DNA of 64,000 nt from Chrysemys picta bellii. Lineage: Eukaryota; Chordata; Testudines; Emydidae. The DNA lies in contig NC_088795.1 of assembly GCF_011386835.1 (NCBI RefSeq), forward strand, positions 120,297,434-120,361,433. The letters run 5' to 3'. The notes beneath the pieces are model-generated. The model worked only from the letters and a program-made list of their open reading frames with translations. It searched no databases and was not told the origin of the DNA. The translations under genes and the position numbers were made by a program. Positions 21,990 to 33,109 of this stretch are shown one piece after another (the first letter of the stretch is position 1; every line of letters starts with the position of its first letter).

Positions 21990-24271
21990 TTATATGACAT
22001 TCCAATGCAACATGCTAAACTTTAATGCAAAGGGGTGGGTTTCTCGAGCCCCTCATTTCAGGGAACAGGAAGTAAAATAATGCTCACACTCTTTACCCTG
22101 CTCTTTCATTTGCTGTCTGCTTTAAAACAATAACAAACAAATTACTTTGCTAATCTCAAAGAGTAGCCATTTTTCAATCCCATCATAAACTTGACTAAAT
22201 TCCTGTCACACAATTTCTGGGTCATAGATATATAAATGTTTCCCCGTTTTCCAGTAAGCTTTTTTTTTTAAAATTACATCTGGAAATCTGCATCATTTTC
22301 TTATGAAACTCACTCCTCTGATGAATGTGTTTACTCTGACCCTGGCGGTTTTTTTAAAAGGTAAAGAGGGCCGGGGTGTGAGTGTGTGAAACAAGCTGCT
22401 CACTACATTTTTAATCTCTGTTTAAAAGACACTCTCACCCTTACAACAACACATGCAAGCTGGCCCGAGATAAAATACCAGGAGGAACAGTCTGGACTAA
22501 AAAAAGGTTAATAAAGGCAATAACCCCAAAAACTAACTCATTGGCAGCAATTACCAACCCATTTAAAAATTAATGATGAACCAAGGAACAACAGCTTTTT
22601 CCTTTTTAAAATCTTGTCAGGAACATGTAGTGCTAACTGTAATGGATGAAGCAAAAAGTAATTGGAAAAACTTATTTCCTTGTCATCAGAAGGGATTATT
22701 AAAGGAGACTATCCTTGATGCAAGTAAATTAATTCGATTATCGAATACACTCTAATACAGGAAAGGCCTTAAAATGTTTCATTGTTTTCATGTAGTGACA
22801 GATGCAGAGTTTTTAAAAAAGTGACAGAATGCTAACAGATGACAATATGAGGTTATTTTACAGGAAAAATGCTTTTGTAGCTGCTAAGAAGAAAACTGCT
22901 TTAGCTATTTTTTAAATAAGAAACAGTTGCGTTTGATGGAGAAGCTGACATAATAAAAGAAAGTACTGTATATTTTGTCCCAATACTATTGCCAGTAAGG
23001 GGACATTGTCAGCCTGTTTCAAATCTCTAACCACTGAAATATGCATGTCTGCACTTAAGATTCCTTTGATAATCCCAGTTTATAAGGGAATTAGATGCCC
23101 AAATCCATTGCATTTCAATGGGATTTGAGTGCCTAAGGGCCAAATTTTTAAAGGATTTTAGGCTTTGCTCAGCTGCAGTTTTCTCCTGCCACAAACGCTA
23201 AATGGTCTGAACTTTGTTTCACTTGTGTGGCATTACTTAGCCTTAGCCCATCAGCTTTACAATAGGTTTTTGGGAAGCTAAAGGGATAACATTGCAGTTA
23301 AAAAAAAGTTCTAAGTATCTGGAAGACTGGTAATAACTTGTGCCTCTTTAGAACCCATTTAGATGAGGCATGCCAGGTAAATTTTGATTTTCTTCTATCT
23401 CATCTATTTAGGTATTAATACCATGCTCATCTCCATAGTGTCAGAGTATTTCTAGTGAGCTGCTGAAGGTATTATGCATTAATTATGGTAACAACTACAA
23501 AGAAACAGTGATATAAACATTTCTTGTTTTGACAGGGTAATTTTTATTAATAATGCACATAAATCTGTCACACCTAGTAGGCGCCAGTCCTTTTTCACAC
23601 TCTAAGACTTTTGGGAGAATAAACTAGAAAGACAGAAATTAAATGAAGCTAAAGACACACACTTGCAGGTGGGTCGATTTTGGATTTTTTTAACATGATT
23701 TTCCATGATTGTGTCTCTAAAAATTAAATACATTGAGAAATACAGTAGAAAGAATATATTTACAATTATAATGGGCACTGCCAACATATCCAATAACAAA
23801 AATAAAACAAAAGCTTTTTTCATGTTTCTTGCATGCTTTTTTCCCCACAGAGATTTTTAAATATGATTTTGTTTTTTTTTTTAAAATACAATAAGGAAAT
23901 AATTACATTCTTAATATGAGAACATTATCTTACAACATACAATCAGACCCAATTAATTTGAACGTGTCTAAAAAATGAAAAACTGATACTAAATTAAGTA
24001 TTCTCTGTTAGAAAAATCAAAACACCAAAATCATCCTATAAAAAACACCTTTGGTCTCCCCAAAACTATGATCGGATATTTAAAAAAAGCACCTGATACA
24101 GTAATAGGAGTTTGTTTAGGAAGCACATGTGTCACATTTTCTCAAAAGACATAGAAATGTGATGATTTAAAATACAAGAGTTTTCTCTTTAAAATGTCAT
24201 ACTGTCTTATTGCTGAGTTTGCCTGGTAATTCTGAAATTTCAAAACTATGAAAATACAAACTTTGTTGCTT

Positions 24272-24277
24272 TTTATT
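24272..24277 (-). terminator. AFAP1: Candidate polyadenylation signal AATAAA
   Basis: Minus-strand AATAAA about 2.66 kb beyond the stop codon, followed in the transcript by a T/G-rich stretch ('gcaacaaagtttgtattttc'). It is one of at least three candidates (others at 25513-25518 and 23543-23548). Confidence 0.35.
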
Positions 24278-25462
24278 AAAATTTGTACAGTAAGAGTAAC
24301 AAGCAAAAAAATGAGTATTTCACAGCACTGAATATGTTCTGGAAAGAGGCTATTTCCGGTGTTTGGTATATTCTATATTACAATACCTTGGCCATTATAT
24401 AGAATAGTCTTAGCTAGTATGCTAATTGCAAAATATTAGCAATGTACTTGCACATTTAGTTACACAATATGTCCACAATATGTCATTTAGAACAGGCATT
24501 TAGGGGTCCCACTCTTAAAGGTGTATGTGGCAGAATGGAAGAATCATTACATGGAGTTGTGCATCATATAAGCAGCCTGCAGTTTCTGTTTGCTTAGAGG
24601 AATTGGCACACTCATCTCAGGCATGAGATAAAAAATTAACCCCAAGTCATTCCTCATTATGGGGAAAAAAGTTACAGAGCCAATCTGGGGGAAAAAAGAC
24701 TCAAATTAGTTAGGCTATTGGCTGTTCAGTGTTATTGATGTGGGACCACTTATTAACGGCAACTGTTTCAGCATCACACATGTTGACTAGAGGCCTAATT
24801 TGCATCATAAATATGTACAGATATAAATTAAATATTTAGTGAAATATACAAATAAATAACTTTTGAAGTAAAAAGCCTAAATGAACTTACTTTTGCATCA
24901 AACTTTTTTTCCTGATGTTTCTGGGATACTCTATAGTACTGTAGTCCATATCATGCAGCATAACTTGTGCCCTTTACCTAGAAAATGTTAAGGTCAATCT
25001 AAAATACAATACAATAGTCAGCTTTGAATAAGACACAATGCTGACATGTATTTTCCTACTGTATTTGCATTCTTGTGGCCCCTAAAAAAGCTATATTCTT
25101 GGGAGGCAACAAGGCCTATTGCCATTTTGGACCCTGATCCTGCACCACTAAGGGAGCCTTGTCATTGACTTTAATGTCAATCAGACCTTTAGTAGTGGGC
25201 CATTATGACCCAGTCTTTCAAAAGCGCTCAGAGCCCACAACTGGGGCCACATTTTTGGGGCTGCTGGGTGCTGAACATTTTAGCCTATGGTTGTAGCCTG
25301 CAGTTTGCAAGCATGTATAACACCCATGGATGGCCTTTTGCTCCTTATTCTGAGTTTTACGTACCTGTGTACATTTACAAAGCTATGTAAATTATTACCA
25401 GTGATAGAACTGAAGGACTGGGCCACCAAGTGATCTGTTCTTCCCTTGATGTCGGTATCTGC

Positions 25463-25757
25463 AATGTTGCCAACTCTTCTGTTTTTATCAAGAGACTGGT
25501 GATATTTGGTGCTTTATTTAAAGCCCCAGCAACTGGAGACAAGTGATTATGTCAAAATCTCAACTTTAGTTTCAAGTTCCTGATTGTGGAGATAATCTTG
25601 AAAACATGACCTGAGTGCATTATAAAGGCTCGAAAAACAGAAGACAAATAAAAATAACTTTTTTTAAAAAACAAAAGTTTCATGATTTTTAAGCCACTCA
25701 TTAATTTAGGGGCTCGACTCATGAATTTTGAACAGTTGGGTTTGGCAATAAGGCATC
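25463..25757. mobile_element. MITE-like repeat within the putative 3' UTR
   Basis: The ends 'gttgccaactcttctg' and 'cagttgggtttggcaat' are imperfect inverted repeats. Internal 'tttaaagccccagcaactgg' is the same box found at 11492-11513. It is the only clear dispersed element in 22.0-26.9 kb. Confidence 0.6.
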
Positions 25758-26935
25758 TGACTTTTTAGCAGAGACATACACATAACAAAGGGAAAACAGA
25801 CTTCTGAATTATTCACAGACTAAAAGGAAAACCCTGTTACTTGACAAACAGAAAATGAGTCCTCTCTCACAAATGTCTTGTCACTTCTTATTTCATCATC
25901 GTGTATAAAGGAGATTGGAAATTCACATTTCCTCAAAAATATTCTCCAAGATCTGAAAGGACTGCAGGAAGCAAATACAATAGAGTTATAAAACCTGACT
26001 TTAACAATGTTAAAACAAGCAAAACAAAATTGCATGAGCCTTTTAAAGTTGCTGTTATTTAAAAATTAATTTTAGAGGCTGTCTGTGGGATTTTTTTGGG
26101 AGGTGCAGAAATGAAGCAACATATAAAAAGCACTTTGTTGCTTTTTTTAAATCATGCCCAAATAATTTTTTAGACTACATGAGAGATGTTTGAAGATGAC
26201 AGGTGCTTAGGCACAACAGCAACAACAACAATAAAAAGAACATATTAAAATGCATGGCAGCTTTTTATGTCCTGCTGACAAAAGCATCTGTCTAAAATAT
26301 ATCAAAAAATGCTTCACAGCCAAGTTGTCATTCCATGGTCGTCTTATAACCATTGCGAAAAGAGTGGTGGGGAAGAGTTCCTGACTTCCCAGCTCAAACA
26401 AGTCATGTCGTTCCTGTGGAAACATTCCTTTGATCTCCTGCCAAGTGAACAGGTAACAGCTGAATGAATCCTAACGAGCAAGCTTGTGAAAAGTCCTCTC
26501 TCAGGTGGTGGAATTCTGAAAGTCAAAATTAGCCTTACTAGTACAACATATCTAAATTTATATTATTTCATCTGGGTCTCAAAGCGTGCACCAGTCTTGA
26601 TTTCCATTCAGGATTTTTGATGCAATGTCATTTACATTGTTGGTTTAACCTCTTTCATCAATGTAAACTTTCAGTTGCAACTATATGCTCCTTTTTACTA
26701 AGATTTTTACAAATAAAGTTGGAAATAAAGAGTTACAGGCAATAAAAAGGGGCACACTCAGTTACACAGTAATACAGTAGAAAGAGTACAGTCAAATGAA
26801 GGCCAAGCTACTGTTAACTGAACATAATTATAAAACCTTGTCACTTGACACCACTTTACAGATGAGTCTTTTGCAGCCTATGTCTTGGTCCATATGAAGC
26901 AAGGCCTTTAAGCAAAGTAAACAAATTTGTAATGC

Positions 26936-26962
26936 TTATGTTCCGTTTTTCAGCTCCCATTC
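26936..26962 (-). CDS. AFAP1: AFAP1 terminal coding exon (C-terminus, stop)
   Basis: Acceptor 'ttctag' precedes 'gaatgggagctg', which encodes EWELKNGT followed by TAA at 26938-26936. This octapeptide is the conserved C-terminus of AFAP1, in phase 0 with the preceding exon (30439-30600). The exon then runs on into the 3' UTR. Only 27 coding bases are present, so it is far too short to be found without knowing the family. A CR1 fragment begins within about 40-60 bases upstream of the acceptor. Confidence 0.92.
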   Translation of the reverse strand, partial: EWELKNGT

Positions 26963-26989
26963 CTAGAAGGGAAAAATAAAAGATGGGGA

Positions 26990-27470
26990 AATATTATAGA
27001 AATCTATGTGTCTATACATACATGTACTCTGTATGCCATTATCTAAAGCAGAGATGAAGATATTGAATAGAATCTGACCCAGAACTGATCCCTGTGGGAC
27101 CCCACTCAATATGCCCTTCAAGCTTGACTGTGAACCATTGATAATTACTCTCTGGGAACGGTTTTCCAACCAGTTATGCACCCACTTTATAGTAGCTCCA
27201 TTTAGGTTCTATTTCTCTAGTTTGTTTATGAGAAGGTCATGTGAGACAGTAACGAAAGTCTTATTAAATTCAAGATATACCATATCTACTGCTTCCTCCC
27301 TATCCACAAGGCTTGTTACCCTGTCAAAGAAAGCTATTAGGTTGGTTTGACACGATTTGTTCTTGATAAATCCATGCTGTTACTTATTCCTTATCATCTT
27401 CTAAGTGTTTGCAAACTGACTGCTTAATTATTTGCTCTGTTATGTTTCTGTGTACTGAAGTTAAGTGCAT
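26990..27470 (-). pseudogene. CR1 LINE ORF2 reverse-transcriptase fragment
   Basis: The minus strand encodes RT segments: 'FVTVSHDLLINKLEK' region, 'WVHNWLENRSQRVIINGSQS', then 'GVPQGSVLGQILFNIFIS', the classic non-LTR RT block. Frameshifts and lost residues mark a dead, 5'- and 3'-truncated copy. It sits in the last AFAP1 intron, in the same orientation as the gene. Confidence 0.85.
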
Positions 27471-27659
27471 GACCCAGATCTGCAGGGCTCCCTGAACAAA
27501 TGCATGGGACATGAGGCAGGGATGGGCGGAGGCCATGCTAAAGCCATGCAGCAATAGTCTTTGGTCTGAAGTATTATCTGTGGAGCAATTACACAACTGA
27601 TTCAGAAGTGTGTGTGTGGGGGGGGTGGGGGGCGGATTCTTCTTCCCCATTTCCACTGC

Positions 27660-27860
27660 AGAGACAGAATAATAGAAATGTAGGGCTGGAAGGGACCTCA
27701 AAAGGTCATCTAATCCAGGCCCCTGTGCTGAAGCAGGCCTAAGTAAGCCTAGACCATCCCTGACAGATGTTTGTCTAACAGGTTCTTAAAAACCTCCAAC
27801 AAGGGGATTCTGCAACCTCCCTTGATACTTAACTAAATTATCCTTATGTTAGAAAGTTTT
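27660..27860 (-). mobile_element. CR1 LINE 3' end
   Basis: 'gtagggctggaagggacctc' and 'aaaaggtcatctaatccagg' are the antisense CR1 tail. 'ctagaccatccctgacagat' and 'gtttgtctaacaggttctta' continue into the ORF2 end. The same boxes occur at 48579-48661 and 49691-49810. Confidence 0.8.
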
Positions 27861-29240
27861 TTTTAACGCTAATTGGGCTTGATGCTGGATTCCTGAATTT
27901 GTTGCTCATTCCATAATCTTTAAGAGGTCTTTCTCACTGACAACCGGCAAATATCTTGCTGTTGCTTGACAGCAATAATTTATCGTGTTAAGATAAATAG
28001 GTGCATCATTCCAACTGCATGATCCTTTTTGATGTTACAGTCATGGCAGAGCACCCGTGGTGACCCAAAGCTGGTGTCCCTTAGGCAGGGCCTAGAGCCG
28101 GCCCTGCCCTTAGGGATGCATGAACAGAACAGGCCCCAGAGTCTGAACTTTTAGATTTGAGTTGGTTCGTTAAGCATAAGCCTCTCCCCGACTCCGTTAC
28201 TCTCTGGAACACCCCCTCGGGCTCCTGTATTGTCAAGATATTTCTATTAGGGGGCCAGAGGTTTGAAAGTCCCTCTGCTAGATGGGTTGCTCTGTTCTAA
28301 TTCCTCCTGCTTCCCCTTTCAGAATGCACTATGTGCGCTAGAGTAGTCTCTAACCAGACAGGCCCCAAAGCATGGGAGATCTGCAGAGAGCAGCCACTCC
28401 AGCAGAGTGTGCGCAGCCCTGAAGTTACATTGTGCCATATAACACTCAAATGAGGGAAGTAACAGAAAAAAGGGCTCATAGCAGAGAGAGTCAGCGCACC
28501 ATGGGTCGGACACAGAGTGGACAGAGCTGGGGAAAGAGAGTAAGAATGGAGACAGACAAGGGGTAGAAATAAAAAGATAAAGCGGATCAGATAAGTATCC
28601 AAAATTTTCAGGGCTTACGCAAATACATCCTACCTATTGTGAAATGTATCCATTGCTAGGAACTTTAGAGTTAGCACAGACATGAAACTTGCTTCATCTC
28701 CCACACACTATGAGGGAGGTTACATATGCTGAATCAATTCCACTCTCCGGATGCTCACATACAACTCCCACTGATTAGTCAAATCATTAAGGGCCAAATG
28801 GGCCTCTAGGCTTACTCATAACTACACAAGGCCAAAACATTAAGTGCCAAATTCCACCCTCATATTTGTACATTCAACTCCCATTGAAATTAATGTGAGT
28901 TGCAGATGCATACCTGATGGTGGAATTTGGCTGTATCTAGTTGTGAATGAGCTCAGTACAGTTTGGGTCGTATTATCTAATTCAGCTAAATTTCACTGTT
29001 AATATTTGGAGTATGCAGTTTTATGAAAAGGTGGCAACAGCTGTTAAATCTGAATTCAGTATGTGGAATTATTTTCCATTGATAGAAAAGTAGCTTTGTA
29101 TTCTTTTAAATCGTCTAATCCTACACCCAAGATTTTTCTAGAAAAGACTCTGATTAACCAATACTGTTCTTTAAATCTTCTATTCACAACTAACAGAGCA
29201 GATTTTGCTGCACGGCACTATTCTGAGCAACTCTTGTAAA
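27861..29240. other. AFAP1 last intron, unassigned part
   Basis: No exon is visible. A short 'gcagggcctagagccggccctg' palindrome (about 28085-28108) resembles hAT MITE ends, but no partner was found. Confidence 0.4.
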
Positions 29241-29244
29241 ATAC

Positions 29245-29440
29245 ATCAGTAAGTGAATAAATAAATTGCTAATATATAGTCTCTTTCATCCCAAGAATTT
29301 TACTTTTCAGAAATGGGGAAACTGAGGCACAGATAGGGTTAGTGACTTGCCTTATGTGACATGACAAGTTTGTGGCACAGCAGGAGAGCCCAGCTCTCCT
29401 GACTCTCAGTTGCATGTCCTAACTACTGGATGGTGTTCCC
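29245..29440 (-). mobile_element. MIR SINE
   Basis: 'aaatggggaaactgaggcac' followed by 'gttagtgacttgcc' is the antisense of the MIR core. It continues through 'ggcacagcaggagagccc' and 'ctctcctgactctcag' as in MIR. Confidence 0.75.
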
Positions 29441-30438
29441 TCACTAATGCTTTGCTAAAATGCATTTGTTTGTAAATTCTGCTGTCAACACTGCAAACGT
29501 ATATAATGAATGAAAAATATATATCTTAGCATCAATGAAATGTTAAAATGCTTCCTACAATACAACAAATATGGTTGTTTTAGACAAAATAATGGAGTGC
29601 ACTATGAAGAACAGATGTGTAGGAGTATTGTTTATAACTGTAGTTAGCAATGCACGGACCAAAACAACACAAAGATCTCAGACCCATGCCAGCAGTAACA
29701 CTCCTTTCTACATGCTGTACGAGTTGTTCAGTAACATACCTTAACTAGCCAATTCAGCCAGGCTCAGAGAACTGCCATGAAAATCCCATTTAACATAAAG
29801 CACAAGTAGCACGTCTATTAAAGACGATATTAATGGGGTAGGAATGCAAAGTTTCATCCAGGCGCTGGTCAGAACAAATTAAATTCAGCGGATTTCTACT
29901 TTAATTGTACAGCAAGAGTGGTTGCTTGCACAGTACATTTTCAATTACTACAGCCTAGAACTATTTAGCTCATGCATCAGCTGGCAGTGATTATATCTGA
30001 TATTCTTTTGATTACTAAAGCATTGGGTTTAACAATGACACTAAATGCTTATTGACTAAACCCATTAGGGTAATGGTGAAGGGAGTAAAGGACCAGTCTG
30101 TATCACAGGCCATTTACAGCGAACTCCATAAAAGAACAGAGAGAGATACAGAGTCAAATCTATCATCTTAATATAGTATTTCTGTTCTGTCATCTGGTTC
30201 CCCAAATTTACCCCATCAGAATGAAATTAATCCCTGTACAGAGGATCAGCATGAAACCATACACTACTTAATGTGAGTGTAGACCTTGGGCCAGCCCTCT
30301 ATACTGGTGTGAAATTTCACCCTTAGAAATTCAAGCAGCAGGAACCAATCTTTCTCTCCCCATGAATAAAGGAGAGATGAGAAACATGTCATGAGGGACG
30401 GGGACAGAAGAAGAAAGTCAAACAATAGATCTTCTCAC
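29441..30438. other. AFAP1 last intron, nothing recognised
   Basis: AT-rich, apparently single-copy DNA. A weak 'gggccagccctctatactgg' box at about 30289 resembles short palindromic repeats elsewhere. Confidence 0.35.
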
Positions 30439-30600
30439 CTTTGCTTTTCGAAGGACATGGCCTCGACACGGAGAATTACTTGATGAAGGAGGTTTCTTCA
30501 GCACTGCTGCACTGTTCACTGGTATTGAACATTCAGTATCACTCGTATCACAACTGGAGATAGGAGAGTTTTCCAGAGTTCGATGCTTGAAAATTGGAGA
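30439..30600 (-). CDS. AFAP1: AFAP1 exon, penultimate coding (C-terminal linker)
   Basis: 54 codons, phase 0 at both ends. It begins [20 protein letters not shown] and ends with '[12 protein letters not shown]'. The acceptor is 'tgtctgtcag' and the donor 'gtgaga'. The segment is Ser/Thr-rich with many SP sites, typical of a phosphorylated linker before the conserved basic C-terminus, and lies within the part of AFAP1 credited with actin binding. It matches mammalian AFAP1 closely, with substitutions near the PPSSSN stretch. Confidence 0.95.
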
Positions 30601-31016
30601 CTGACAGACAGAGCGGACAGAATGAAAGTCTCAGACTGGGCAATGTTTCCTCCAAAATATTCATAAAAATAAAAATCTTCAACTGGGTAAATTTTTTCCC
30701 AAATATTCATGTAAATATTATTTATTTAAATTTAGAACTGCAGAAAACTACAAGTATTGTTTTAAAGTTATGAAAAGTACATTGACAGACAATCCTTTCC
30801 AAACATGAACTACACTCATTAGGACAGCAAATCCCATTTCCTGAATAAGCAAAACAAAAGAAAGTAAATAGTTATATACTCTATGATGGCTGCTTCAGTT
30901 CCCTCTAAATGACTGAACAACAGTGACGAGGTGGGCCAGAACAGTGAACCAACACAATAACTGACCATTGAACCAACACAATAATTTTGTCCATATTGAC
31001 GCTGGTGATATTAAAG

Positions 31017-31130
31017 GTCTAGAGAGGTTAAACTCTTTGGGGGAGGGACTGTCTCTTATATGTTTGTACAGCTCCTAGCACAATGTGGCCGTGGCCTCTA
31101 GGCACTTCCACAATACAAATGGTATCACAT
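31017..31130. repeat. Short dispersed repeat (shared with 47335-47380)
   Basis: 'ggttaaactctttggggg', 'tgtacagctcctagcaca' and 'ctaggcacttccacaataca' form the widespread sauropsid sequence whose other part appears at 47335-47380. Family name uncertain. Confidence 0.5.
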
Positions 31131-31385
31131 GTTCCCTATAATTCCATACATATCGATCCAATGTCATTGCTGAAGAGGACACCAGCTGCAGGGGAGCAAT
31201 GGAAATAATTCAAAATAAGCCCATGAAAAGAAAGCAGCCAAGCTCTATAGATCAGATGCCTGATCCTGCAAGATGCTGAACACTCTCAGCACCCAGTCAC
31301 TTTCCTGGATGTAAGAATCCCATTTCATAGGATTGAGCCCCACATGGTTGGGAGCTTTTCTGAAATCATTCAGCTGTGGATGTAC

Positions 31386-31576
31386 CTGTGGGCTTGAGGT
31401 TCCTGATTTGGGCTCGATTGCCAATCCCAGTGTGATGCCGCCAGCCAAGGCTTTCTTCAGGCTCTCTTTCACCTCAGTCAGTTCCAACTCCAGATTAACA
31501 CGCTCCGTCTCCTTCAGCTTACATTCCTCTTCCAGCTTCCTTAACTTATCTTCAAGAATCACTTGAGTCTTCCTGC
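31386..31576 (-). CDS. AFAP1: AFAP1 exon, coiled coil / leucine zipper
   Basis: 191 bases, entering in phase 1 (completing a Gly) and leaving in phase 0. It encodes a highly charged helix, [20 protein letters not shown] then '[20 protein letters not shown]', followed by '[20 protein letters not shown]' and SPQ. Heptad-spaced Leu/Val residues identify the zipper that in AFAP1 mediates self-association and keeps the protein inactive until phosphorylated. The acceptor is 'ggatttcag' and the donor 'cag|gtacat'. Confidence 0.95.
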
Positions 31577-32142
31577 CTGAAATCCAGAGATGGGTGCTAT
31601 TCCAACAGCAGGCCTCAGCTGATGGACTCAGTGCTAAACAGGGTTCACTTATTTACAAATAGGGAACAAATGCTTTAAAATGCTTGGCTACCCAAACAGC
31701 TACACACACTGTAAGGTTTCAGCCTCATTCAAGTAAGATGTTTTGCACTTCAGATAATGCTCAGTGCTTCATCTGGGGCACTGTCCTGGGGCACCATCCT
31801 GTTCAGTTTCTAACCATGTTAATTTTCCGTTAGTCTCTGTACCACAAAAATGGAAGTAGCCAGTGATTTTAAAAAAATGGTGACCTTTCCTACTTCTCTG
31901 TGAGTTGCTGATAATTGTGATAGCGTATTTTGGAGTTAAATGCGCTAATAGCACAAATATATTTGTATAGCAATTATAGTCTAATTTTATATATTTTAAC
32001 ACAAAAACTGTACCTCATGTTACACCTGTAACAAGCAGTTTGGATTTTTGAAAAATACATTCCAGGCCTCAGGAAAGAATTCCATTTGGTTAGCTAGAAT
32101 TCTTTAGAGTGCCTGGCTCTCACACAATAAAGCACCTCATAC

Positions 32143-32307
32143 CAGCATTAACTTCAATGGCAGCTCGCAGGTCTTTCCTTTCTTTTCGGAGCTGAGCCAA
32201 CCTGTTCCTCAGAGCTTCTTTCCTCCTTAGCAACTCCTCCTCTTTGGTTTGTAACCTCTTCGCATCTGCCTCGACGCGGTTCTTGCCATATTTGTACTGA
32301 TCTGCAT
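32143..32307 (-). CDS. AFAP1: AFAP1 exon, start of coiled coil
   Basis: 165 bases, phase 2 completing Asn at the start and one base (G) left at the end. The translation runs [54 protein letters not shown], an almost unbroken Lys/Arg/Glu-rich helix preceding the zipper. The acceptor is 'tctatatag' and the donor 'gtatga'. Nearly identical to mammalian AFAP1. Confidence 0.95.
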
Positions 32308-32798
32308 CTATATAGAAAGATTAAAGAGTAATGATGATTTTATTAACTCCTTCTCTGAATGGCTCAGAATATAGGAACATCACTAATTAGAATGTGAGAT
32401 GGGACAAACAAAATATAAACACCCCTGTAACTTCCTGCTCTCAACTTTGTGACTCGGGCCCCTCTGATCTCTTTGGATAAAATAAGCAGTGAAACAACCC
32501 TTCATCTATTCATCAAATCGAACTCCACCAAAATCTTTTGCAATGTTTGAGAAAGTTGGGTTAACATTTTTTCTTTTCTGTTTTCATTGGCTTTTCCCAC
32601 ACTTCTTGATCCCTGCTGCGATCTGAAGCACAAATGCTGAAATAATGTGAGAAAGACTTATTTTCAAGAACTTTCTGGAAGAAATGGAAAATACCAGACA
32701 CCTTCCAAGACACCTGTTCTAAGAATTCCTGCCTGAGTGTGCAAACAAAACAGGTTCTGATAAGTATGCAAAACTTTTCCTCTGCTTATCCAGACTGA

Positions 32799-33107
32799 GG
32801 GCTGGTCTACGCTACGGTGGGGTGGGTGAGTGGGAGGGATCGATCTAAGTTACTCAACTTCAGCTACGTTAATCTTCAGCTAACATAGCTGAAGTCGACG
32901 TACTTAGATCTACTTATTGTCGTGTCTTCAGTGCAGTGAAACGCTCTCCCGTCGATTCCCCTTGCGCTTCTCGTTGAGGTGGTGTACTGGAGTTGACGCT
33001 AGAGAGATCAGCAGTCGATTTATTGCATCTATAGTAGACACGATAAATCGATCCCCGCTGGATCGATCGCTGCCCGTCGATCCGGCCAGTAGTATAGACA
33101 AGCCCTC
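32799..33107. mobile_element. Harbinger-like MITE in intron
   Basis: The ends 'gggctggtctacgctac' and 'gtatagacaagccctc' are inverted repeats. The interior is full of 'tcgat' palindromes ('gataaatcgatccccgctgg'). Same family as 52832-53101, with which it shares 'gataaatcgatcccc'. The target duplication is unclear. Confidence 0.75.
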
Positions 33108-33109
33108 AA

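Larger units (their letters stand above)
22000..26935 (-). other. AFAP1: Probable AFAP1 3' UTR and downstream flank
   Basis: Immediately 3' of the AFAP1 stop codon the DNA turns AT-rich and almost free of the repeats that crowd 9-22 kb, as expected of a long 3' UTR. AFAP1 mRNAs have long 3' UTRs in other vertebrates. Candidate AATAAA signals on the minus strand lie at 25513-25518 (inside a repeat), 24272-24277 and 23543-23548; the real cleavage site cannot be chosen from sequence alone. The lower limit of 22000 is only where repeat-rich DNA resumes. Confidence 0.5.

Noticed and set aside
26990..27470. An additional AFAP1 exon upstream of the last exon
   Set aside because: The protein is non-LTR reverse transcriptase (GVPQGSVLG block), and AFAP1 phases already join 30439 to 26962 perfectly.
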